In this document: one piece after another, positions 42,164 through 51,104 of the stretch
How positions within the stretch are numbered: position 1 is the first letter of the stretch
Layout: each line of letters starts with the position of its first letter
Notes under the pieces: model-generated
What the model saw: only the letters and a program-made list of their open reading frames with translations
The model's database searches: none
Told to the model about the DNA's origin: nothing
DNA from: Paenibacillus massiliensis subsp. panacisoli DSM 21345
GTDB lineage: Bacteria > Bacillota > Bacilli > Paenibacillales > Paenibacillaceae
Direction: 5' to 3'
Assembly: GCF_000426545.1 (NCBI RefSeq)
Contig: NZ_KE384536.1
Coordinates: forward strand, 62,001 to 126,000
DNA length: 64,000 nucleotides
Translations under genes and position numbers: made by a program

Positions 42164-43783
42164 ATGAGTACACATTCAGAAAGGAATCTAACGGAACAGC
42201 ATTGGCATACCTTAATTCGTCAGGTAGCTGATACCTTCGACGATCTTACCATTAAGCGTGGCTTCTCTCTATTTACCCAGGGGCGGATTAAGGAGATTGA
42301 ATATCCTCCTGGATTGATCTGCGCAGTCGTGGACGATAAGGAGCCTCAAGAGGTTGTCATACAGCTGAACACCGTTGAGCAGAGCCGCTGTACCTGCGGT
42401 ATAGAGGGCTGCAAGCACATGATTGCTGCACTGCTAGGCTATACGAAGGCTCACGAGGGGCCTATCCCTGCCATTGTCAATGCAGGCATAAGCCCTTCTG
42501 CAAGAAAAGGCCAGCTGACGGAGGGCAATACTGTTGTTGTGGATCTGGCAGAGCGCCCCATACCGACATGGCACGAATTGTTTCGTCAATGCACAGCCTC
42601 CTTCCGGTTGCATGCACCTGACGGATTGATGATTCATGAAGCGGTAAATTCTATCCTAAGACTGCAGCCCCAATGGTCGTACCAGATGGAGCGATTGTAT
42701 CTTCTTCATGCACGCCTGTATGTGCTGGAGCAGCTTATTCGCCCTCTTCATGAGCGCGGTCGGTCGGCGCCTTACCATATTAGTTATCATTTGCAGGTAG
42801 CGATGGACGATCAGAGTACCTTGATTATGCAGATGCTTAAGGAACCCCTGGAGAGCGTTACGGAGGCGGATCGCTCCTACTATCTACCACGCCTAGACGA
42901 GACACTAGACTACCTGCGGCGCCTACTGCTGATTGAGCCTGTGCAGATTCAGTTATACTCGGACTTCTACGACTTGTTCTGGCAGCAGTGGCTAAGACCG
43001 CAATGGATTGATTCATCTAAGGGCACCATGACACTTAAGCCGATGGAAATGGAGCTGGCACAGCTCGAAGCAGCCTATGAGGTGGCTGGGAGTACACGCT
43101 CAGCATCACGACTCCAATTGGCCCAGAGCCGCATGTTCTGGGGAATGCAGCAGGATGAGCAGGCTAGACAATTACTGCAGGACGCCGCTCAAGCCAGAGA
43201 AGCTGCTGGAAGACAGCTGCTGCGCTACCTGGGGGAGCTCCAGCAGAGTGCAAGCTGGCTCCAATTACAGGAGTGGCTACTTGCTTTCCCACCCCAGTCA
43301 GGCTCAAGTCTACTGCGCTCAAGTCAGCTCAAGGTGTATGCATCGTACTGGGAGGAGGTTCTCCTCCATCACCCGGAAGCAGAGCAACAGATGTGGAGCA
43401 CGCTGGCTGGCCTGCCAGGCAAGGGAAAAGCGTTGTACACTGAATTGCTGCACACGCATAGAGAATGGAGACGCTGGATTGACTTCCAGCTCAGCACAGG
43501 TGCCGAGCCGCTGGATTATCGAGTGAGCATGCTTCAGCCTATAGAGAAGGATGCCCCTGAATTACTTCTTCCCTGGTATCATCAGGCTGTCGAGCGCTAC
43601 ATTGTCCAGAAGAACCGAACCTGCTACAAGGCTGCAGTCAAGCTTATGAAAAGATTGTCCAAGCTCTACACCAAGCTGAAGCGGACAGAGCGATGGGATG
43701 ATTTCTTGGCTGCCTTCCTTAATCGTCACAGTCGTCTTCGGGCGCTGCAGGAAGAGCTGCGCAAGAGCAAATTACTCTCTTAG
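42164..43783 (+). CDS. SWIM zinc-finger protein
   Basis: A 539-residue cytoplasmic protein with an N-terminal SWIM finger: CTCGIEGCKHMIAALLGY gives the CxCx(n)CxH ligands at Cys76, Cys78, Cys83 and His85. The remaining 440 residues are helical and leucine-rich without a recognised catalytic motif. Such proteins are regularly encoded next to SNF2-type helicases in Bacillota, as here (48-base gap to the next gene), and are thought to guide or regulate that helicase on nucleic acid. The ATG is preceded by a poor ribosome site. Confidence 0.88.
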   Translation: MSTHSERNLTEQHWHTLIRQVADTFDDLTIKRGFSLFTQGRIKEIEYPPGLICAVVDDKEPQEVVIQLNTVEQSRCTCGIEGCKHMIAALLGYTKAHEGPIPAIVNAGISPSARKGQLTEGNTVVVDLAERPIPTWHELFRQCTASFRLHAPDGLMIHEAVNSILRLQPQWSYQMERLYLLHARLYVLEQLIRPLHERGRSAPYHISYHLQVAMDDQSTLIMQMLKEPLESVTEADRSYYLPRLDETLDYLRRLLLIEPVQIQLYSDFYDLFWQQWLRPQWIDSSKGTMTLKPMEMELAQLEAAYEVAGSTRSASRLQLAQSRMFWGMQQDEQARQLLQDAAQAREAAGRQLLRYLGELQQSASWLQLQEWLLAFPPQSGSSLLRSSQLKVYASYWEEVLLHHPEAEQQMWSTLAGLPGKGKALYTELLHTHREWRRWIDFQLSTGAEPLDYRVSMLQPIEKDAPELLLPWYHQAVERYIVQKNRTCYKAAVKLMKRLSKLYTKLKRTERWDDFLAAFLNRHSRLRALQEELRKSKLLS

Positions 43784-43831
43784 TCACCATCAGGATTATA
43801 TTCTTCACATAAATAAGGATGCGATCAGAGT

Positions 43832-46800
43832 ATGGAGTTTAATTCAGTTATAGATACCATGACGGTGCACGTGCATATGACCGAATATGGCGATGCCCTT
43901 ATATATGGTCAGGATGGCTTACAGCGGCCCTTGGAGGGCATGGTGCTCAAGCAGCGTCTCTTCGCATGGGACGAGACATCCTATTACGGGACGGAGCTAG
44001 GGGTTCAGCAGGCTGGAGATACAGAGATTGTTCTACTTCCTGCGGAGCAGGTGCTTCCGTTCTTCGCGGCTGGGGCTTGGCCAGTCCACATCGAATGGCA
44101 TTGGAACGAGGATGCCACCCGATTACAGCGGCTGGCCCCTCTGCTAATAGGCTGCTTGAGAGCAGGTCATTATGCTCCTGATCTACAGAGCTTTCGAAAC
44201 GGCTCTCTTCACTGGTCACCCGATCCCAAGGCACTGAAGCCTTCAGAGCGAAGCCTAGTGAAGGAATTAAGAGTGAAGCGGAAAGAAGTCGAGCAACAAG
44301 ACTCCGGCTTCGCCCAAGGCATCCTCGCTGCCTTCTCAGCCAGCGTATTTCATGAATGCTATGGTACGCAGGAGCAAGCAGCAGATCTTCGCCGTGATTA
44401 CCCGGCATTGTTCGCGACGGAGGGTGTATGGGAAGGTATGGATGAGCAGACCTGGCTAGCTCATATTGGTTGGACAGCAGAGACCATGCCATTCCGACCA
44501 CTTCTGCAGCTGCTGGAGCCCATCATCGAGAGCGAAATGACGGACGCTGATATGTCTGAAGCGAATTCTGTTGACACCGCTCATCCTGAGCCCGAATGGC
44601 ACCTGCAGTTGGTGCTTCAGGCCATACACGATCACGCAGAGCTATACCCGGTATGGCTGGATAGAGATGGACAGGCCCACGGCTCCTGGCCCGAGCTATG
44701 GACTGCAACGATACGTGAGCGCTCAGAGAGCTGGACGCAACGAATTCAAGCTTGTCTGCCTGGAATTACCCAGCAGGCCATTGAACGTGCTGAAGGTTCG
44801 TCCATACTGGACAAGCCGCTGAGCAACCTGGAGGCCTGGCAGTTCCTGACGGTCGACAGCAAGCGATTGCTGGAGAGCGGCTGGCAAGTATTGCTGCCGG
44901 CCTGGTGGGAGGCCGCTTCACGACGCAAACCGCGGCTTCGTGCCAAGCTGCAGGAGGGTGAGGGTGAAGCCCGTGGACGCTCCTTCTTCGGACTGAACAG
45001 CCTGATTGAATTCGACTGGCGTATCGCAATCGGTGAGCAGGAGCTATCTGAGGAGGATTTCGCAGCCCTGGTCGCTCGTAACGAGCGGCTCGTCCGCTTC
45101 CGTGAGCAATGGATTCCACTCGATCCCGCTCTGCTGGAGCAGATTCGTCAGGCTATGCGAAGCATGAATCGCAAACGCGGGTTATCGTTCCAGGATGTGC
45201 TCCAGCTGCAACTACGCGGCGGTTATATCAGGATCGCATCCGAGGGCGAGACAGAGGCAAGCGACGGTACTGAGGATGCATCCCGGCTGCAGCTGGAGGT
45301 GGAGCTGAATGATCATCTGCAGCAGGTGATCGAGCGGCTCACCCAGCAGTCAGACTGGCCGCTCTTGCCTGCTCCGAGTGGACTACAGGCTGAGCTGCGC
45401 TCCTACCAGCTGCAAGGCTTCTCGTGGATGGCATATATGCGTTCTCTAGGCCTTGGTGGATGTCTGGCGGACGATATGGGTCTCGGCAAGACCATTCAGT
45501 TCATTACCTATCTCTTGCATGTCAAAGAGACCCGACAGGCCGCCCTATCATCTGCTGACCATGGCAAGAGACATGAAGCTACATCTGATGAAGCTCAGAT
45601 AACGGATACCAGTCAGAGGACTCGCCCTTCTCAGACGACGGAAGCAGAGTACAATAGCACATCTCTACCTTCTTGGCTGGCCGAACATGCTGAGCCGGGC
45701 GCCTCACTTCTGATCTGCCCGACCTCTGTACTTGGGAACTGGCAAAAGGAGCTACAGCGCTTCGCACCCTCTCTGAGAATAATGCTTCACTATGGGAGCG
45801 GGAGAGCCAAGGATGCCGAATTTGCTACTACGGTTGCAAGTGCCGATATTGTGCTTACCTCCTTCGCCACGGCTGCCCTTGATCAGGAGCTGCTGCAGAA
45901 GTTCACTTGGGAGTCGCTCTGTCTGGATGAAGCACAAAATATCAAGAACGCTCAGACCCGTCAATCCGCAGCTGTTCGTACCTTTCCTGCCAAGCACCGT
46001 ATTGCCTTGACGGGCACACCGATTGAGAATCGGTTGGCGGAGCTATGGTCCATCTATGACTTTGCTAATCCAGGCTATCTGGGTAGCGCACAGGCCTTCC
46101 AGAACCGATTCGCAAAGGCGATCGAGAAGGACGGAGACGAGCATAAGACAGCAGAGCTGCAGAAGCTCGTACAGCCCTTCATGCTCCGGCGCAAGAAGAA
46201 GGACCCTACCATTCAATTGGACCTGCCTGACAAAAATGAAATGAAGACCTACATTCACCTGACGCCAGAGCAGAGCGCACTCTATGATCAGACTGTGCGT
46301 GAACTGATGTCCCAGGTTCAGGTGCTGGAGGGAATGAAGCGCAAGGGTGCCATTCTCTCAGCTCTTACGAAGCTAAAGCAGCTGTGCAACCACCCTGTAC
46401 TGCTGACCAAGGAAGACATCTCCTCCACCATGTCTGGTGCTACTAGCCTAACCGAAGTGGAGCAGGAGATGAATGACGCTGCAATGATTGCCCGCTCATC
46501 CAAGCTGGAACGCCTCCTCGGCATGGTGCAGGAGCTACGGGAAGCGGATGAGCGCTGTCTGATCTTCACGCAATATTTAGGGATGGGCAATATACTACAA
46601 CAGATATTGCAGCGTGTTCTCGGTGAGCCAGTGCTGTATCTGCACGGCGGCACCTCGAAGAAAGCCCGTGACCGAATGATTGATGAGTTCCAGTCTGATG
46701 CTCTCCCCCCCTCAACACGCCCTGCCGTATTCATCCTGTCGATCAAGGCAGGCGGGGTCGGCTTGAATCTGACGGCTGCCAATCATGTCTTTCATTTCGA

Positions 46801-47065
46801 TCGCTGGTGGAACCCGGCTGTCGAGAACCAGGCGACCGACCGTGCGTACCGAATGGGCCAGACCAAGGACGTTCAGGTGCACAAATTCATTGCCTTGGGC
46901 ACGCTCGAAGAACGTATTGACGAGATGCTTGAGAGCAAGCAGCAGCTTAGTGAGCATATCATCTCCAGCTCCGAGGGCTGGATTACGGAGCTTACAACCG
47001 AAGAGCTGGGCGAGCTCATTACGCTCCGCAAGGATTGGACAGCCTCAGACGCCTCAAGGCCTTGA
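43832..47065 (+). CDS. SNF2-family DEAD/DEAH helicase
   Basis: A 1,077-residue Swi2/Snf2-like ATPase, a double-stranded DNA translocase. The first 480 residues form the bacterial SNF2-associated region. The motor shows motif I in ADDMGLGKTIQFITYLL (about residue 548), an insert of about 45 Ser/Thr-rich residues, motif II DEAQNIKNA (about 698), motif III LTGTPIENRLAELWSIYDF, and in the second lobe IFTQYLGMG, YLHGGTSKKARDRMID, LSIKAGGVGLNLTAAN and motif VI ATDRAYRMGQTK (about 1002). It pairs with the upstream SWIM protein. In RapA-like roles it could act on stalled polymerase or DNA repair; the sequence does not decide. Confidence 0.94.
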   Translation: MEFNSVIDTMTVHVHMTEYGDALIYGQDGLQRPLEGMVLKQRLFAWDETSYYGTELGVQQAGDTEIVLLPAEQVLPFFAAGAWPVHIEWHWNEDATRLQRLAPLLIGCLRAGHYAPDLQSFRNGSLHWSPDPKALKPSERSLVKELRVKRKEVEQQDSGFAQGILAAFSASVFHECYGTQEQAADLRRDYPALFATEGVWEGMDEQTWLAHIGWTAETMPFRPLLQLLEPIIESEMTDADMSEANSVDTAHPEPEWHLQLVLQAIHDHAELYPVWLDRDGQAHGSWPELWTATIRERSESWTQRIQACLPGITQQAIERAEGSSILDKPLSNLEAWQFLTVDSKRLLESGWQVLLPAWWEAASRRKPRLRAKLQEGEGEARGRSFFGLNSLIEFDWRIAIGEQELSEEDFAALVARNERLVRFREQWIPLDPALLEQIRQAMRSMNRKRGLSFQDVLQLQLRGGYIRIASEGETEASDGTEDASRLQLEVELNDHLQQVIERLTQQSDWPLLPAPSGLQAELRSYQLQGFSWMAYMRSLGLGGCLADDMGLGKTIQFITYLLHVKETRQAALSSADHGKRHEATSDEAQITDTSQRTRPSQTTEAEYNSTSLPSWLAEHAEPGASLLICPTSVLGNWQKELQRFAPSLRIMLHYGSGRAKDAEFATTVASADIVLTSFATAALDQELLQKFTWESLCLDEAQNIKNAQTRQSAAVRTFPAKHRIALTGTPIENRLAELWSIYDFANPGYLGSAQAFQNRFAKAIEKDGDEHKTAELQKLVQPFMLRRKKKDPTIQLDLPDKNEMKTYIHLTPEQSALYDQTVRELMSQVQVLEGMKRKGAILSALTKLKQLCNHPVLLTKEDISSTMSGATSLTEVEQEMNDAAMIARSSKLERLLGMVQELREADERCLIFTQYLGMGNILQQILQRVLGEPVLYLHGGTSKKARDRMIDEFQSDALPPSTRPAVFILSIKAGGVGLNLTAANHVFHFDRWWNPAVENQATDRAYRMGQTKDVQVHKFIALGTLEERIDEMLESKQQLSEHIISSSEGWITELTTEELGELITLRKDWTASDASRP

Positions 47066-47084
47066 GAACTCGAGGATTGATATT

Positions 47085-47192
47085 GGCATTTTGCATAAAT
47101 CCGATTGTTTCCGCTACAGATTCGTCTGCAATCGACACCATGTCCTGCCAGACCTTAACGAATGGTTATGGATTTATGCAAAATGCCTTTTT
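47085..47192 (+). ncRNA. Candidate three-way-junction structured RNA or element with terminator tail
   Basis: An 18-base perfect outer stem (GGCATTTTGCATAAATCC at 47085-47102 and its complement at 47170-47187) encloses two further helices: GATTG/CAATC (47103-47107 and 47129-47133) capped by CAGA-TTCG-TCTG, a stable UUCG tetraloop hairpin; and ACCAT/ATGGT (47137-47141 and 47162-47166) with an inner GTC/GAC. Five Ts follow. It begins 20 bases after the helicase stop. It could be that gene's terminator, a processed RNA, or a small mobile palindromic element; the inner helices exceed what termination needs. Confidence 0.55.
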
Positions 47193-47570
47193 AATTTGTG
47201 AAAAATGCTTGTTCCTTCATGATCATGGTGATGCTTGATTTACAAAATTGTATTATTTTCAGCACAGGACTATATGTATATAGTTCCATTTGGGTTGCGT
47301 ACACCGATCGCTTCGCTATTCAGTTGTTCAACCTTTATTTCCTCTAACAACGGCAACCTGTCGTACAATATTCCCTATACTTCTTCAGATCACTTCAAGT
47401 GAACAGGTATCTCATGATTTTGTGACAAATTTCGCACCATGCAACATATAAAGTCGATGAATTGATTACAAAAGTGTTGTTTGTAGAATCTTGTTTTGTT
47501 GCCGCTCCACTCAGTAAAATGTTAAGAGATTGATATTTTCATATTTTGTCATTTGGAAAGGAGCATCTCC
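47193..47570 (+). other. AT-rich leader region before the efflux operon
   Basis: About 380 bases with no credible gene. The base composition is clearly more AT-rich than the flanking genes. It should contain the promoter of the TolC-like gene; TTGATA and TATTTT-like elements near 47530 are too weak to call. Confidence 0.5.
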
Positions 47571-48782
47571 ATGAAACATCAACCAGCCGCAGCCGTGCTG
47601 CTGCTGTCGTTGTCCGCTGCCCTCAGTATGCCGTCAGCTGTCGGGGCCGCCGGGGGTTCCACATCTACAGCTCCCCTTGGCACGGAAGCAGCCTTATCTA
47701 CCTCATCCCAACAAGCCAATACTACTGCACCCACTTCTACAACACAGACAGTCAACAGCAGTAACAACGCCCAGCAACAGGATCTGACTCTGGAGCAGGC
47801 TAACATATGGGCCCAGGCCAACAGCTACACTTTGAAGACAGCCGCACAGGACCTTGAACGCAAAGACCTCGAGCTGAAAAAGAGCATCGATGCTTTGGGA
47901 TACATACAGCAACCCTCCAATCTGGAAGAGTCGGATTCCTCCGCCAACAATTCTGCCTGGAGAGACTACACCTCTGCCAATCTTTCCTATCTATCAGCCA
48001 AGAAGCAGTCCGAATTTGAGAAAGATAAGGTCTATGCTCAGACTATGAAAACCTACTATGGGATCTTCACAGCCGAGAATCAGGTCCTTGTCGCCCAAGA
48101 GTCTGTTCAGATCGCCAAGCTGGAGGAGCGGATTGCCATTGCCAAGCTGGCCCGTGGGCTAATCTCGGAGAAGAGCAAGATCGATAGCACGAAAGCACGA
48201 TCCGATGCGGAGCTGACGCTGGAGCAGCGCAAGACCGATCTGCAGAAGGCCAAGGATGAGCTGAATACCTTGATGAACAAGCCCAAAGGTACGTCATTCA
48301 ACCTTGTGGATCATCCAGTCTATAAGGAACCAGAGCCTATGAATGTGGAGACACATATCACAGGGCTGCTCAAAGATAACCCAACGATCTGGCAGCTGCA
48401 GGACGCCGTCAAGAATGCAGAAATTACGCTGCGTTATTACAATTTTCAGGGCACCGCCGAGGACTATGAACTGGTCAAGCTGGATCTGAAAAATGCCAAC
48501 GAGGCCCTGACCAACGGCAAGGATAATTTTGCCGAATCGGTAAGATCTCTATACACCACGCTGCAGGATGAACAGAAAAAATACGTACAGCTGCACGAAG
48601 ATCTGGAGATTGCCCAAGCTGACTTGGTGCTGGCTCAGAAGAAATGGGAGCGCGGCATGATCGTAGAGCTGGAGCTCATCAAAGCCCGCTTGAGCGTGGA
48701 GCAGTTGAAGCAGCAGATTAACGATCTGGCCATTGGGCTGATTCAGTCCAACTATACCTTGAACAAACCTTGGAGCAGCTAA
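47571..48782 (+). CDS. TolC family protein
   Basis: A 403-residue secreted protein with a signal peptide (1-27, ending VGAAGG) and a Ser/Thr/Gln-rich spacer. It has the long paired helices of TolC-type proteins: LTLEQANIWAQANSYTLKTA with a first coiled coil, and a second half that repeats the pattern with ENAEITLRY-like and EDLEIAQADLVLAQKKWERG segments. TolC normally forms a channel in the outer membrane, which this organism lacks. It heads an operon with an adaptor and a MacB-like ABC transporter. The ATG at 47571 has AAAGGAG upstream; the in-frame ATG at 47553 has no site. It may act as a wall-spanning scaffold. Confidence 0.85.
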   Translation: MKHQPAAAVLLLSLSAALSMPSAVGAAGGSTSTAPLGTEAALSTSSQQANTTAPTSTTQTVNSSNNAQQQDLTLEQANIWAQANSYTLKTAAQDLERKDLELKKSIDALGYIQQPSNLEESDSSANNSAWRDYTSANLSYLSAKKQSEFEKDKVYAQTMKTYYGIFTAENQVLVAQESVQIAKLEERIAIAKLARGLISEKSKIDSTKARSDAELTLEQRKTDLQKAKDELNTLMNKPKGTSFNLVDHPVYKEPEPMNVETHITGLLKDNPTIWQLQDAVKNAEITLRYYNFQGTAEDYELVKLDLKNANEALTNGKDNFAESVRSLYTTLQDEQKKYVQLHEDLEIAQADLVLAQKKWERGMIVELELIKARLSVEQLKQQINDLAIGLIQSNYTLNKPWSS

Positions 48783-48785
48783 CCC

Positions 48786-48908
48786 ATGCTTCCGAAGTGA
48801 GTTTTTGTACGAGAACGATACAGAAGTAAAGCTCACAAAACTAACTAAGTCTATGCTTCCGAAGCGAGTTTTGTACGAAAGTATTCAGGAAGTAAAGCTC
48901 ACAAAACT
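48786..48908 (+). repeat. Two tandem copies of a 57-bp repeat
   Basis: The units at 48786-48842 and 48853-48908 begin ATGCTTCCGAAG and end AAGCTCACAAAACT, differing at about ten positions. Each carries AGTTTTGT early and ACAAAACT at its end, so each can fold into a hairpin. They fill the gap between the TolC-like and adaptor genes, the second ending 19 bases before the adaptor start. Confidence 0.85.
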
Positions 48909-48927
48909 TTTAGGAGAGGAACCAGAC

Positions 48928-50388
48928 ATGTCAGAGAATCAAATGAACAACGCATTACAGCAGCTACGGAAGAAACGCCGGAAGAAATGGATCATCAGTG
49001 CCATCGTGGTACTAGCACTTGGTGGCGGTGGAGCCGCCGTATATAGCTCCATGGGCAAGTCTGATGAGCCAGCTATGATGGCCATTCCCAATGAATCCAT
49101 TATTGTTGAACGCGGTGACATCACCGAGACCCTGTCTGTGACGGGAACGGTCAAAGCCTCCAAGGAAGTGAACTTGAACTTCAACAGCACCAGTACAGAC
49201 AAGCTGGCTGAGGTCAATGTCAAGATCGGAGATCAGGTGAAGCAAGGACAGCTGCTAGGTCGGCTAAATGATACAGAAGCCAAGCTGCAGATTCAGAACG
49301 CCGAGGATGCCCTCCGCATGGCCCGCTCCAAGCTTGCGGATGCCACGAAGGGCCCGAAGGAGACCGAGGTGGAGCTGCAGGAAATGAACGTGCAGAAGGC
49401 TGCGAAGGCACTGGAGACCGCGAAGAGCAGCTATGAGCTGCAGGAGGCCGAGAATCAGCTCAAGACAGCCAAGAGCGACCTGGAGATGGCACGCAAGACC
49501 TACGAGGATCAAAAGTTCCTGAGCGATTCAGGAGCGATCTCCGCCAAGGAGATGACAGAGGCCGAGCAGGCCTGGGAGAAAGCCCAGGCCAGCTATGACA
49601 CAACTGAGCTGCAGATGCGCAAGACTCGCGATCAGATCGAGAGCAGCATTGAGGATGCAGAGATGTCCTATCGCACAGCCCTGCTGGAGCTGAAGAAACT
49701 GAAAGATCCACCAGAGAAGGATACGCTTGAGAATCTGCAAATCGACATCAGCCGCGCTGAGACAGATCTGGAGCAGAAGCGCAGCGAGCTGAACAAGCTG
49801 CAGATTACGGCACCTTGGGACGGTGTCATCCTGAAGGTCAATGGTGATGTGGGCACGAGCCCGACAGCTCCATTCATCGTGATGAACAACTCCAACTCCA
49901 GTGACCTGAAGGTAGCGACCAAGATCAACCAGAGTGACATCGTGAAGGTGAAAACGGGACAAAAGGCCATTTTGACGACGACGGCTTATCCTGGCGAGGA
50001 ATTCGAGGGAACCGTCACCTTCATCTCACCAGAAGTCTCTGCAGATGAGGGCGTGAATGCTTATGCCGCTGAGTTATCCATCACGAATTCGGACAACAAG
50101 CTGAAGACGGGGATGATTATGAATATTGCTGTTGAGCTCAGCAAGGTCGAGAATGTCCTGTTCGTACCCGTAACAGCCATCCAATCCGACGGAGGAGCAG
50201 ACGGGGTCTATGTCGCCGCTGATCCATCCAATACGTCTGCCTATGAATTCAAGCCGGTAGAGCTGGGACTCTACACGACGGACCGTGTAGAATTAAAGTC
50301 GGGCGTAAATGAGGGAGATACGGTCGTCATCCCTGCACCAGGCGGCGCTGGCATGATGGATGGCTCGGCAGGAGCGGTCTTCCCATGA
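48928..50388 (+). CDS. Membrane-fusion (HlyD/MacA-like) efflux adaptor
   Basis: A 486-residue adaptor anchored by one N-terminal transmembrane helix (about residues 20-42) and otherwise extracellular. The lipoyl/barrel-sandwich half-motifs flank a coiled-coil hairpin of about 150 residues (MARSKLADATKGPKETEVEL to MRKTRDQIESSIEDAEM). The beta-barrel follows with GVILKVNGDVGTSPTAPFIV, and the C-terminal membrane-proximal domain ends in GDTVVIPAPGG. The hairpin is of the length that reaches a TolC-like partner. The ATG at 48928 has GGAGAGG upstream. The ATPase gene overlaps its stop by ATGA. It is comparable to YknX of Bacillus subtilis. Confidence 0.92.
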   Translation: MSENQMNNALQQLRKKRRKKWIISAIVVLALGGGGAAVYSSMGKSDEPAMMAIPNESIIVERGDITETLSVTGTVKASKEVNLNFNSTSTDKLAEVNVKIGDQVKQGQLLGRLNDTEAKLQIQNAEDALRMARSKLADATKGPKETEVELQEMNVQKAAKALETAKSSYELQEAENQLKTAKSDLEMARKTYEDQKFLSDSGAISAKEMTEAEQAWEKAQASYDTTELQMRKTRDQIESSIEDAEMSYRTALLELKKLKDPPEKDTLENLQIDISRAETDLEQKRSELNKLQITAPWDGVILKVNGDVGTSPTAPFIVMNNSNSSDLKVATKINQSDIVKVKTGQKAILTTTAYPGEEFEGTVTFISPEVSADEGVNAYAAELSITNSDNKLKTGMIMNIAVELSKVENVLFVPVTAIQSDGGADGVYVAADPSNTSAYEFKPVELGLYTTDRVELKSGVNEGDTVVIPAPGGAGMMDGSAGAVFP

Positions 50389-51104
50389 GTGCAGTAATGG
50401 AGATTCGAAATCTGAAGAAAATCTATCACGTGGGTGATCAGGAAATCCACGCGCTCAGGGACGTAAGTATGTCCATTCAAGAAGGGGAATTCGTAGCGGT
50501 CATGGGACCGTCCGGCTCCGGGAAATCCACGATGATGAATGTGATGGGCTGTCTGGATTCGCCTACATCCGGTGAATTCTATCTGGATGGATACTCCATT
50601 CTGGACGCGCGTGAATATGAGCTGGCACATATCCGCAATGAGAAGATCGGCTTCGTCTTCCAAAAGTTCCACCTGCTTCCCCGCTCGACAGCTCTTGCAA
50701 ATGTGGAGCTGCCTCTGCTCTACGCGGGCGTGTCCGCCCGAGAGCGGCGTGAACGAGCCATTGAGGCGCTCGCGAGTGTCGGACTGGCCGAGCGAATGTA
50801 CAATAAGCCCAATGAGCTATCTGGCGGACAGCAGCAGCGTGTCTCCATTGCCAGAGCGCTTGTCGCCAATCCCGTAATTCTGCTCGCTGATGAACCGACC
50901 GGAGCGCTGGATTCGCGGACAAGCCGCGAGATTATGGAGATTTTCCAGGATCTCAACGATCACGGGAAGACGATTATATTGGTCACGCATGATATTGAGG
51001 TGTCGGAGTACGCCAAGCGGCTGGTTCACTTTCGCGACGGGCAGATTGAACAGGATCATCCGGTAGAGAACCGGAGATTCGCGCGAAAGGAAGTGGTGGA
51101 GTGA
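50385..51104 (+). CDS. MacB-type ABC transporter ATPase
   Basis: A 239-residue cytoplasmic ATPase of the LolD/MacB group: Walker A GPSGSGKSTMMNVMG, Q-loop VFQKFHLLPRSTALANV, signature LSGGQQQRVSIARALV and Walker B ILLADEPTGALDSRTS. It powers the permease encoded next, with which it overlaps by four bases (GTGA), and is itself coupled to the adaptor gene. Such systems are mechanotransmitters for antimicrobial peptides, toxins or lipoproteins; YknY is the closest Bacillus parallel. Confidence 0.95.
   Translation: MSAVMEIRNLKKIYHVGDQEIHALRDVSMSIQEGEFVAVMGPSGSGKSTMMNVMGCLDSPTSGEFYLDGYSILDAREYELAHIRNEKIGFVFQKFHLLPRSTALANVELPLLYAGVSARERRERAIEALASVGLAERMYNKPNELSGGQQQRVSIARALVANPVILLADEPTGALDSRTSREIMEIFQDLNDHGKTIILVTHDIEVSEYAKRLVHFRDGQIEQDHPVENRRFARKEVVE

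Noticed and set aside
48786-48908. A CRISPR array
   Set aside because: There are only two units of 57 bases, a ten-base spacer and no cas genes; the units also diverge from each other.
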